Source: Terriglobia bacterium (lineage in GTDB: Bacteria > Acidobacteriota > Terriglobia > UBA7540). Taken from it: a DNA stretch of 5,407 bases. The position numbers and the translations under genes were made by a program. The notes beneath the pieces were generated by a model. That model was not told where the DNA came from. It did no database searches and saw only the letters and a list, made by a program, of their open reading frames with translations. The first letter of the stretch is position 1. Every line of letters starts with the position of its first letter. This document shows, one piece after another, positions 1 to 5,033 of the stretch. Where the stretch lies: assembly GCA_030042795.1 (NCBI GenBank), contig JASHYZ010000502.1:1-5407 (forward strand). Reading direction: 5' to 3'.

Positions 1-191
1 TTCTGCGGCTGAAATACGGGAAGGCGGTCAGCGAGAGCGGCCTGCTTGACCGGAGGGGTCTTTAGTTTATAGCCCCTGCCACTGGCCTCGTCCGGATTGG
101 TGACAACAAGCTTGATCTCGAAGGGCGGGCTCGTCAACCTTTCGAGCGCCGGCACGGCGAATTGCGGAGTTCCACAGAAAATCAGCTTCAT
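1..191 (-). CDS. fmt: Methionyl-tRNA formyltransferase, N-terminal part (cut by window edge)
   Basis: This enzyme transfers a formyl group from 10-formyl-tetrahydrofolate to Met-tRNA(fMet) in the cytoplasm, making the bacterial initiator tRNA. Only the first 63 codons are present; the frame is open to the left edge. The translation begins MKLIFCGTPQFAVPALERL, the characteristic start of the formyltransferase Rossmann-like domain. Around residues 29-50 comes VVTNPDEASGRGYKLKTPPV, then KQAA, matching the family pattern V-T-x-P-D...GRG...PPVK. The folate-binding and catalytic residues (the N/H/D set near residues 106-144 in known enzymes) lie outside the window. The ATG at 189-191 is chosen because it gives the canonical N-terminus; no clear Shine-Dalgarno precedes it, so it may rely on translation from upstream. 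It follows def by 66 nt on the same strand, a common bacterial pairing. Identification is confident despite truncation. Confidence 0.93.
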   Translation of the reverse strand, partial: MKLIFCGTPQFAVPALERLTSPPFEIKLVVTNPDEASGRGYKLKTPPVKQAALADRLPVFQPQ

Positions 192-257
192 GATTCAGCG
201 AGCGGAATCACGCGGAGTCTGCGACCGCCCCCATTCCCGGTCTTGGCGGAACCGGCC

Positions 258-767
258 TCACCATTCCCCGGCCTTGGTCAGTTTCCGGATCTTGCGCTTA
301 ATGGAATCTCGCTTCAGCGGGCTGAGGTGATGAATGAAAACAATTCCGTTCAGGTGATCCGTTTCGTGACAAAAAGCACGCGCCAGCAGTCCTTCGCCGG
401 TCATTGTGAAAAATTCTCCATGAACATCCTGCGCCCGCACAGTTGCCCGCGCCGGACGCGCCGTGTCCGCTCGAAAGTCAGGCAGACTGAGGCAGCCTTC
501 TTCCTGCATCTGCCTTCCCTCGGTGGAGACGATGACAGGGTTGGCCATTACCAGTTTGGCGCCCGGCGTTTCACCGACTGTCGTGTCGATGACGCAGAGG
601 TGCTTCGAAATGCCGATCTGCGGAGCGGCTAGTCCCACGCCGTGCGCGGCGTACATTGTCTCGAACATGTCCATCACGAGCTTTTCGAGATCAGCGTCGA
701 ATACCGTGACAGGCGCGGCGACTTTCCCCAGAACCTCGTTTCCATATTTAACAATCGGATAGATCAT
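258..767 (-). CDS. def: Peptide deformylase
   Basis: Peptide deformylase is a cytoplasmic metalloenzyme (Fe2+ or other divalent metal) that removes the N-formyl group from nascent proteins, a prerequisite for methionine removal. The 169-residue product has all three family motifs. Motif 1 is GVGLAAPQ at residues 43-50. Motif 2 is EGCLSLP at 90-96, with metal ligand Cys92. Motif 3 is HETDH at 134-138, with metal ligands His134 and His138 and catalytic Glu135. The start MIYPIVKYGNEVL is typical, supporting the ATG at 765-767, although only a weak GGGAA sits immediately before it. Length fits the usual 165-180 residues, with a basic C-terminal tail (RDSIKRKIRKL). It lies 49 nt after aroC and 66 nt before fmt on the same strand, so it is probably co-transcribed with both. 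All catalytic residues are present, so it should be active. Confidence 0.97.
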   Translation of the reverse strand: MIYPIVKYGNEVLGKVAAPVTVFDADLEKLVMDMFETMYAAHGVGLAAPQIGISKHLCVIDTTVGETPGAKLVMANPVIVSTEGRQMQEEGCLSLPDFRADTARPARATVRAQDVHGEFFTMTGEGLLARAFCHETDHLNGIVFIHHLSPLKRDSIKRKIRKLTKAGEW

Positions 768-816
768 ATTCCCGGCTGTACGAGAAGGAGCGGCGCGCCC
801 GCTACGTTACAGCGTG

Positions 817-1992
817 CTAAAAGCGGAGGAGCTGTTCCTGATAGCCCTGAAAATTCCTGCGTGTTTCCCCGACGGAATCCCCGCCGAATTTTTCCAGGAA
901 GGCCCGGGCCAGAATCAGGGCCACCATCGCTTCGCCGGCCACGCCGGCTGCCGGGACGACGCACACATCCGAGCGCTCATAGCTGGCCTTCACGACCTCG
1001 CGGCTCTCGAAGTTTACGGATTCCAGCGGACGACGCAGCGACGAAATCGGTTTCAGGTACCCTCGCACCACGATCGATTCGCCGTTCGACATGCCGCCTT
1101 CAATTCCGCCTGCGCGATTCGACTTCCGCGTGAAGCGCGCGTGCTCGCGATCATACCCGATCTCGTCATGCACCTCCGAGCCAAATCGCCCCGCGATTTC
1201 AACGCCGTCGCCGATTTCGACGGCCTTCACCGCCTGGATAGAGGTGACAGCCTGAGCCAGTTGGCCGTCCAGCCGCTCGTCCCACTGGGCTGTAGAACCG
1301 AGACCGGGCGGCACGCCCCGGACGGCTACCTCGAAGACCCCTCCGACCGAATCCCGATTCTCTGTAGCCTTGTCCACTTCCTGTTTCATGCGGGCCTCGG
1401 TTTCGGCGTCGACGCAGTTGAGGATGATTTCCTCGCGGTCCCGCAGAGCTAGAATCTCCTCGAAACTCACCGGGCGCGTTTCCAAGGCAACGTGTCCAAC
1501 CTGAATCACATGACTTGCGGTTTCAATCCCGAACTCGCGCAGAAACAGCTTGGCGAGGGCGCCCACCGCCACCCGCGCGGCCGTCTCGCGGGCGCTGGCC
1601 CTCTCCAGCACATAGCGGGCGTCACTAAAATTGTACTTCAGGCATCCGGCCAGATCGGCATGGCCGGGCCGTGGCTGCAGGAGCGCCCGGTAGTGCGCGC
1701 GCGCTTCTGCGCTCGCCTCCACCGCCATCGCCTGGGACCAGTTCTTCCAGTCATGATTTTCGATCAAGATCGTGACGGGTGAACCAATCGTCTGGCCGTG
1801 CCGAACCCCCGAGAGAAACTGGGCGCGGTCAGACTCAATCTTCATGCGCCCGCCGCGACCGTAGCCACCCATGCGGCGCTTCAGTTCACGATCGACATAC
1901 TCGAAGTTGACAGGGAGCCCGGCGGGCAGACCCGCCAGGATCGCCACCAGCGCCTGTCCGTGAGATTCTCCGGTTGTATAGAAGCGTAGCAT
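817..1992 (-). CDS. aroC: Chorismate synthase
   Basis: Chorismate synthase catalyses the last shikimate-pathway step, 1,4-elimination of phosphate from 5-enolpyruvylshikimate-3-phosphate, using reduced FMN. The product supplies aromatic amino acids, folate and quinones. The 391-residue protein carries the three family signatures: GESHGQALVAILAGLP (residues 8-23), ERASARETAARVAVGAL (130-146) and RSDVCVVPAAGVAGEAM (340-356). Other conserved blocks are RPGHADLAG (108-116) and SNRAGGIEGGMSNGE (291-305). His11, in the flavin-site signature, is present. Length fits the long form of the family. The frame extends 11 codons further to an ATG at 2025, but homologues begin M-L-R-(F/Y)-T-x-GESHG, so the ATG at 1990-1992 is preferred. 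That start has no good Shine-Dalgarno (upstream is TAGCCCTG), but a 17-codon ORF ends 5 nt before it, suggesting translational coupling. It is the first gene of a probable aroC-def-fmt transcript. Confidence 0.97.
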   Translation of the reverse strand: MLRFYTTGESHGQALVAILAGLPAGLPVNFEYVDRELKRRMGGYGRGGRMKIESDRAQFLSGVRHGQTIGSPVTILIENHDWKNWSQAMAVEASAEARAHYRALLQPRPGHADLAGCLKYNFSDARYVLERASARETAARVAVGALAKLFLREFGIETASHVIQVGHVALETRPVSFEEILALRDREEIILNCVDAETEARMKQEVDKATENRDSVGGVFEVAVRGVPPGLGSTAQWDERLDGQLAQAVTSIQAVKAVEIGDGVEIAGRFGSEVHDEIGYDREHARFTRKSNRAGGIEGGMSNGESIVVRGYLKPISSLRRPLESVNFESREVVKASYERSDVCVVPAAGVAGEAMVALILARAFLEKFGGDSVGETRRNFQGYQEQLLRF

Positions 1993-1997
1993 CAGGG

Positions 1998-2051
1998 CTA
2001 GAGCTCGGCCTTGGTGAGCCCGCATTCGTGCCGGCGATCACGCCCTGTCAT
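1998..2051 (-). CDS. Possible 17-residue leader ORF upstream of aroC
   Basis: A short ORF encodes MTGRDRRHECGLTKAEL. It is preceded by a good Shine-Dalgarno, AGAGGTG (2057-2063 on the minus strand), five bases from its ATG. Its TAG stop is 5 nt before the aroC ATG, and it lies in a different frame from aroC. A promoter-like pair sits just upstream, so the ORF would be the first translated segment of the mRNA. Because aroC has no obvious ribosome site of its own, termination here could hand ribosomes to aroC. The peptide has no Trp, Phe or Tyr, so it does not look like a classical aromatic-amino-acid attenuator peptide. I do not recognise it. With so few codons, chance is a serious alternative. 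Confidence 0.35.
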   Translation of the reverse strand: MTGRDRRHECGLTKAEL

Positions 2052-2056
2052 GGCAG

Positions 2057-2063
2057 CACCTCT
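2057..2063 (-). promoter_or_regulatory. Shine-Dalgarno of the leader ORF
   Basis: On the minus strand this reads AGAGGTG, 5 nt from the ATG at 2049-2051. It is the only strong ribosome-binding sequence between the predicted promoter and aroC, which supports translation beginning here rather than at the aroC ATG. Confidence 0.4.
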
Positions 2064-2107
2064 TGCCGTCTTGCGAGACTGGCCGTGTCTCAAGAGCGCG
2101 ATTTTTG

Positions 2108-2137
2108 ATCTTAGCGAAAAGCAGCCAGACCGGTCAA
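2108..2137 (-). promoter_or_regulatory. Predicted sigma70-type promoter for aroC-def-fmt
   Basis: On the minus strand, TTGACC (2132-2137) matches the -35 consensus at five of six positions. TAAGAT (2108-2113) matches the -10 consensus at four of six, with the two key flanking bases (T at 1, A at 2, T at 6) present. The spacer is 18 nt. Transcription would begin near 2100, giving a leader of about 50 nt before the short ORF and about 110 nt before aroC. The -35 box is 12 bp from the edge of the MITE-like element, so the element's arrival replaced everything upstream of the core promoter. Consensus match by eye only. Confidence 0.5.
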
Positions 2138-2141
2138 AGAA

Positions 2142-2149
2142 CACAGTTC
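2142..2149. repeat. Target-site duplication, left copy
   Basis: CACAGTTC lies immediately outside the left terminal inverted repeat. An identical 8-mer lies immediately outside the right end at 2311-2318. An exact 8-bp direct repeat abutting both ends of an inverted-repeat element is the footprint of transposase-mediated insertion. Confidence 0.8.
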
Positions 2150-2192
2150 GGTAGTGGGTCAGTCTCAATTCTTTCTCGGCATGTTCCCCCTT

Positions 2193-2217
2193 GTCATTCC
2201 CGCGGAGGCGGGAATCC
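2193..2217. repeat. dRS3/REP-like hairpin repeat, left copy
   Basis: This 25-nt unit contains ATTCCCGC (2196-2203), loop GGAG, and GCGGGAAT (2208-2215), a perfect 8-bp stem. It belongs to the widespread GTCATTCCCGCG...GCGGGAATCC repeat class, known as dRS3 in Neisseria and seen as REP-like units in many bacteria. It forms an inverted pair with the copy at 2244-2268, differing at only two loop bases. Confidence 0.85.
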
Positions 2218-2243
2218 GCATCGGAGCGCGCGCCTTACAGCCT

Positions 2244-2268
2244 GGATTCCCGCTTGCGCGGGAATGAC
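2244..2268. repeat. dRS3/REP-like hairpin repeat, right copy (inverted)
   Basis: ATTCCCGC (2246-2253), loop TTGC, and GCGGGAAT (2258-2265) form a perfect 8-bp stem. The unit is the reverse complement of 2193-2217 apart from two loop positions. Translated on the plus strand, the pair gives the familiar spurious peptide pattern SRGGGNP...WIPACAGMT, a known sign of this repeat being called as protein. Confidence 0.85.
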
Positions 2269-2310
2269 CGGTAACGGAATGCTGGAGAGAATTCAAAGTG
2301 ACCCACTACC

Positions 2311-2318
2311 CACAGTTC
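2311..2318. repeat. Target-site duplication, right copy
   Basis: CACAGTTC is identical to 2142-2149 and directly abuts the right terminal inverted repeat. Removing one copy plus the element predicts an uninterrupted site reading AGAACACAGTTCAGGGTGAC. Confidence 0.8.
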
Positions 2319-2348
2319 AGGGTGACTCTCCGGCCGGACTTCCGGAGT

Positions 2349-2354
2349 TATACT
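2349..2354 (+). promoter_or_regulatory. Weak -10-like box upstream of the metallophosphoesterase gene
   Basis: TATACT matches the sigma70 -10 consensus at five of six positions and lies 35 nt before the GTG start. No convincing -35 hexamer is seen at 16-18 nt; the nearest, TGACTC at 2323-2328, is 20 nt away. A small inverted repeat, CTCCGG (2328-2333) and CCGGAG (2342-2347), directly precedes it and could be an operator or coincidence. Confidence 0.28.
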
Positions 2355-2375
2355 ACAAGATTGTCCGTCCCGCCC

Positions 2376-2383
2376 AGGAAAGG
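2376..2383 (+). promoter_or_regulatory. Shine-Dalgarno deciding the GTG start of the metallophosphoesterase
   Basis: AGGAAAGG ends 6 nt before GTG at 2390-2392. This placement, together with the conserved N-terminal strand YLILSDIH following at once, argues that translation starts here and not at the distant in-frame ATG at 2063. Confidence 0.7.
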
Positions 2384-2389
2384 CGTCCG

Positions 2390-3136
2390 GTGCGATATCT
2401 GATACTGAGTGACATTCACTCGAACCTTGAGGCTTTCGAGAGGTGCGTGGCCATGGCCAGCGGCCGCTATGACCAAGTGCTCTGCCTTGGCGACTTGGTA
2501 GGCTACGGGCCGGACCCCAATGCCGTCGTTGACGCGGTGCGGGGGCTGGCTTCGGTTACAATTCGCGGCAACCATGACAAGGCCTGTGCCGGAATCACCG
2601 ACGCTGAAGATTTCAACCCGTTGGCTCGAGCCGGCACGCTGTGGACCCGGCAGCAACTGACGGCGGCAAACCTCACCTGGCTGCAAGACCTGCCGCCGGG
2701 ACCGTGCGAGGTGGCGGGATTCGAGCTCGTGCATGGATCGCCTCGCGACGAGGATGAATACCTTGTCGAATCTGACGACACACCTCCTGCTTTCGAGGAG
2801 GCTTCATCAGCTCTGGTTTTTTTCGGCCACACGCACTTGCAAGGAGGTTTCGTGTGGAGTCCCGATGGCAATGCGCAACCCATCCCTTGTTACGGTCTCG
2901 CAAACGGCTCGCCGCTTGCGCTGCACATCGAGGAAGGATCGCGGTACCTGGTCAATCCGGGTTCGGTGGGCCAACCTCGCGACCGCGACTGGCGCGCCGC
3001 ATTCGCCATTTTCGACTCTGACCAGCGTCTGGTGGAGTACTATCGCGCCTCCTACAACCTGCTGACAACCCAAGACAAGATGAAAAAGGCCGGATTGCCC
3101 GAGCCTCTCATCACCCGCTTGCAGTTCGGGCGCTAG
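2390..3136 (+). CDS. Calcineurin-like metallophosphoesterase (YfcE/Metallophos_2 type)
   Basis: This is a 248-residue cytoplasmic protein with the complete dinuclear-metal phosphoesterase motif set. These are D8-x-H10 (SDIHSN), GDLVGYGP at 34-41 with Asp35, GNHD at 60-63 with Asn61 and His62, HGS at 115-117, and GHTH at 146-149. NPGSVGQPRD (189-198) closes the active site, as in the YfcE/MJ0936 branch. Such enzymes hydrolyse phosphodiesters or phosphomonoesters; the substrate cannot be deduced from sequence. Automatic labels such as diadenosine tetraphosphatase would be over-specific. GTG is chosen as the start because of the ribosome site 6 nt upstream and family alignment; the frame stays open to an ATG at 2063, but that stretch is the MITE-like element. 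It is transcribed away from aroC and has no co-directional neighbour here. Its TAG overlaps the stop of the opposing gene by 4 bp. Confidence 0.92.
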   Translation: MRYLILSDIHSNLEAFERCVAMASGRYDQVLCLGDLVGYGPDPNAVVDAVRGLASVTIRGNHDKACAGITDAEDFNPLARAGTLWTRQQLTAANLTWLQDLPPGPCEVAGFELVHGSPRDEDEYLVESDDTPPAFEEASSALVFFGHTHLQGGFVWSPDGNAQPIPCYGLANGSPLALHIEEGSRYLVNPGSVGQPRDRDWRAAFAIFDSDQRLVEYYRASYNLLTTQDKMKKAGLPEPLITRLQFGR

Positions 3137-3651
3137 CGTTCGTCAAGCCCACAAAATTCAACATAGACCGGCTTGAATACTGGCGGCCCCTGGTTCCATT
3201 CGGCTGGCATGTGGTCGAACGTGACGTGAAGATTGCGGAGTTCTCCCGGCCCAAGCGGCGCAGTATTCTCAGTCACAGGACGGCTAACTTGCCGCAGCAC
3301 CACCTGACTCATCGTATCTTCGAAATCGAGTTGCAAATCCAACTGGCGTACGGTTCGTGAACCCTTGTTGACCACCTGCGCGTCAAGGTAAGTTTCAGTA
3401 GTTCCAAGGGGAGTCTCGGCCGCGCTCATGCGGGCGTCTGTCACTGCGATTTGTGCCAGGTAGGCTCGGGCTTCCGCGCTCAAAACCGGGCGAACATCAG
3501 GCCGTGTGAGCCGCGCGTGCATCAGCCACGCCCCAGCCGCCACGAGTGCGGCAATCGCCACGGAGAGCCCGAAAATCAGCAGGAGCAAGGAACGGCCGCT
3601 ATCGTTTGCTGGCTGAATGAATGTGGGCCTTGCCGCGCAGTTTTCCGCCAC
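3133..3651 (-). CDS. Hypothetical single-pass membrane protein with a C-terminal beta-rich domain
   Basis: I do not recognise a named function. The 172-residue product has a short N-terminal segment, then a strong hydrophobic helix at about residues 21-44 (SLLLLIFGLSVAIAALVAAG and following). After it comes a soluble region of about 125 residues. This region reads like an immunoglobulin-type beta sandwich: alternating strands such as TYLDAQVVNKGSRTVRQLDL, LQLDFED and LRNLHVTFDHMP, similar in feel to FxLYD or DUF2393-type domains. The expected topology is cytoplasmic N-terminus with the domain outside the membrane. The start is taken as GTG at 3649-3651: GGAG lies 9 nt upstream and the preceding gene's TAA is 4 nt away. 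The open frame extends to 3819, but that part lies inside pmbA. It is the last gene of the MCE-pmbA operon. Its stop converges with the metallophosphoesterase stop. Confidence 0.75.
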   Translation of the reverse strand: MAENCAARPTFIQPANDSGRSLLLLIFGLSVAIAALVAAGAWLMHARLTRPDVRPVLSAEARAYLAQIAVTDARMSAAETPLGTTETYLDAQVVNKGSRTVRQLDLQLDFEDTMSQVVLRQVSRPVTENTAPLGPGELRNLHVTFDHMPAEWNQGPPVFKPVYVEFCGLDER

Positions 3652-3655
3652 GTCT

Positions 3656-5020
3656 TTACACTCCAGCCACGGTAAGGCCTTCCACCAGCAGCGTCGGCGC
3701 CGCCAGCGAACTGCGAAACTCAAGGTCTGAGCCGATGGCGCCGATCTGGTTGAGCATCCCCGAGAGACTCCCGGCGATGGTGACTTCGTCAACAGGATAG
3801 GTGAGCTGGCCGTTCTCAATCCAAAGGCCCACGGCGCCCCGCGAGTAGTCGCCCGTGACGACGTTCACCCCCATGCCAATTAGTTCTGTCACATAAAAGC
3901 CGCTTTTTACCGATCGCAAAATCTCCTGAGGCGATCGCGTTCCAGGCGTCAGGTAGAAGTTCTTCGGCCCGACTCCGGGCGGTCCGGTCACTCCGCGAGA
4001 AGCGTTGCCGGTGGTGCGCAAGCCGAGCTTCCGCGCCGAGTAGGTGTTTAGCAAATAGTTGCGCAGCACGCCGCGCTCAATGACAGGCGTCACTGAAGGC
4101 GCTACGCCTTCGTCGTCAAATGGGCGCGAGCCGAAACCGCCAGGGCGCAGTCCATCGTCCAAAACGGTGATGTTGTCGCCTGCGATCTTTTCTCCGAGTT
4201 TGCCTGCCAAAAACGAGGCGTTGCGATAGATCGCGTCTCCTCGTACGGCTTCAAAAATATGCCCAAGCAGCGAGCGGGCTGTTTCCGGATCAAACACCAC
4301 CGGAACCCGGCAGGTGGAAACCTTGCGCGCTCCGAGCCGCCTGACCACTCGTGCCGCCGCTTCACGGCCTACGGCCTCCGGATCACGCAGTGCCGATGCG
4401 CTGCGGCCCACGGCGTACCAGTAGTCGCGCTGCATGCTCGTGCTGCCATTTGCGCCTTCCTGGGCTACGGGCACCACCGAAATGGAACCAAATGACGCTT
4501 GATAGCTGCCGACGAAGCCGAGCGAGTTGGCATACGCCTTGGCGCCAAGGCCCGTCTCAACGCCCGCGCCTTCAGAATTGTGAATGCGCGGATCAGCGCT
4601 GAGGGCCGCTTCTTCCGCTCGGCGCGCCAACCCGATACGCTCCTCGGCCGAGATTTCGGCCAGATCTGGCGAATAGAGCTTGAGGTCGCCGGAGTAGCGC
4701 CCGAGTTCCGCGGTCTCCGGCAGACCGTTCGCAGGATCTTCGGACGTGACCTTTGCCATCGCCAGCGTCCTTTCCACGAGCGTCTGCAGGGAATCGTTGG
4801 AAAAATCGCTTGAATAGGAGCTGGCACTGCGAGTGCCGAGAAACACGCGCAAGCCCAGCGCCTTGGAGGCAGCTTCCTTGAGGTTCTCGATCTTGCCGAG
4901 ACGAACCGTGGTTGAAAACTCGTCGCCCTCTCGCACCGTGGCGTCGGCCGCTGTAGCCCCCGCCTTTATGGCGCGCTGAACCAAATCTTGCGCGATTTGT
5001 TCAAGTTGGTCTTGTGGCAT
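3656..5020 (-). CDS. pmbA: TldE/PmbA-type subunit of the TldD/TldE metalloprotease
   Basis: This 454-residue cytoplasmic protein belongs to the TldD/PmbA (U62) family. In Escherichia coli, TldD and TldE form a heterodimeric protease that trims microcin B17 precursor and unfolded peptides; only TldD carries the zinc-binding HExxxH. Here the aligned segment reads LLGHIFEAVRGDAIYRNASF (251-270), with no HExxxH, so this is the non-catalytic TldE/PmbA type. Other family blocks are AYANSLGFVGSY (162-173), VLDDGLRPGGFGSRPFDDEG (286-305), NYLLNTYSARKLGLRTTGNA (321-340), NFYLTPG (354-360) and VTGDYSRGAVGLWIENG (388-404). Length fits the family. The ATG at 5018-5020 is preferred over one 15 codons upstream: AAGGA lies 7 nt before it and the upstream ATG lies inside the MCE gene. 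No tldD is present in the window. It sits 13 nt after the MCE gene and 4 nt before the small membrane protein. Confidence 0.93.
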   Translation of the reverse strand: MPQDQLEQIAQDLVQRAIKAGATAADATVREGDEFSTTVRLGKIENLKEAASKALGLRVFLGTRSASSYSSDFSNDSLQTLVERTLAMAKVTSEDPANGLPETAELGRYSGDLKLYSPDLAEISAEERIGLARRAEEAALSADPRIHNSEGAGVETGLGAKAYANSLGFVGSYQASFGSISVVPVAQEGANGSTSMQRDYWYAVGRSASALRDPEAVGREAAARVVRRLGARKVSTCRVPVVFDPETARSLLGHIFEAVRGDAIYRNASFLAGKLGEKIAGDNITVLDDGLRPGGFGSRPFDDEGVAPSVTPVIERGVLRNYLLNTYSARKLGLRTTGNASRGVTGPPGVGPKNFYLTPGTRSPQEILRSVKSGFYVTELIGMGVNVVTGDYSRGAVGLWIENGQLTYPVDEVTIAGSLSGMLNQIGAIGSDLEFRSSLAAPTLLVEGLTVAGV

Positions 5021-5023
5021 TCG

Positions 5024-5032
5024 TTGGTCCTT
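5024..5032 (-). promoter_or_regulatory. Ribosome-binding site of pmbA, abutting the MCE gene stop
   Basis: The minus strand reads ACAAGGACC between the upstream TGA (5034-5036) and the pmbA ATG (5018-5020). The AAGGA core is 7 nt from the ATG. Its position next to the upstream stop points to a tightly coupled operon and fixes the pmbA start. Confidence 0.6.
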
Positions 5033-5033
5033 G

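Larger units (their letters stand above)
2150..2310. mobile_element. MITE-like non-autonomous element, 161 bp, with TIRs and 8-bp target duplication
   Basis: The element begins GGTAGTGGGTCA (2150-2161) and ends with its exact reverse complement TGACCCACTACC (2299-2310). Similarity between the arms continues inward (for example AATTCT near 2167 and AGAATT near 2288, GGCAT near 2178 and ATGCT near 2279), then runs into a near-perfect inverted pair of hairpin repeats. The whole element is therefore one long imperfect palindrome with arms of 68 and 67 nt around a 26-nt centre. Exact 8-bp copies of CACAGTTC flank it. It has no coding capacity for a transposase, so it must have been mobilised in trans. 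An 8-bp duplication fits several IS families (for example IS256, ISL3, IS1595, IS66, and sometimes IS21). The GTGGGTCA end faintly recalls some IS21-type ends, but I cannot assign the family. Confidence 0.82.

Noticed and set aside
192..209. Small inverted repeat GATTC...GAATC just before the fmt start
   Set aside because: The stem is only 5 bp with an 8-nt loop, too weak to call as a regulatory structure.
814..1452. Long plus-strand ORF (212 codons) opposite aroC
   Set aside because: It is fully antisense to a gene with all chorismate synthase signatures. Its translation has no recognisable domain, and such antisense openness is common in GC-rich DNA.
1993..2025. Upstream ATG adding 11 residues to chorismate synthase
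   Set aside because: The extra residues (MRAHQGRALAL) are not part of the conserved family start MLRFYTTGESHG, and no Shine-Dalgarno precedes that ATG.
2193..2268. Hairpin pair as a bidirectional Rho-independent terminator or a CRISPR repeat pair
   Set aside because: No T-tract follows either hairpin. It is an inverted rather than direct pair with no array, and it fits a known repeat class inside a bounded mobile element.
3143..3176. Inverted repeat TCAAGCC...GGCTTGA near the convergent junction, as a possible terminator
   Set aside because: The stem is only 7 bp with a 20-nt loop, there is no T-tract on either strand, and it lies inside the membrane protein's coding sequence.
3652..3819. 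N-terminal extension of the small membrane protein frame to an ATG at 3819
   Set aside because: The 56 extra residues (rich in Arg, Ser and Pro) lie inside the conserved C-terminal region of pmbA. A GTG with a ribosome site and a 4-nt gap gives a sensible start at 3651.
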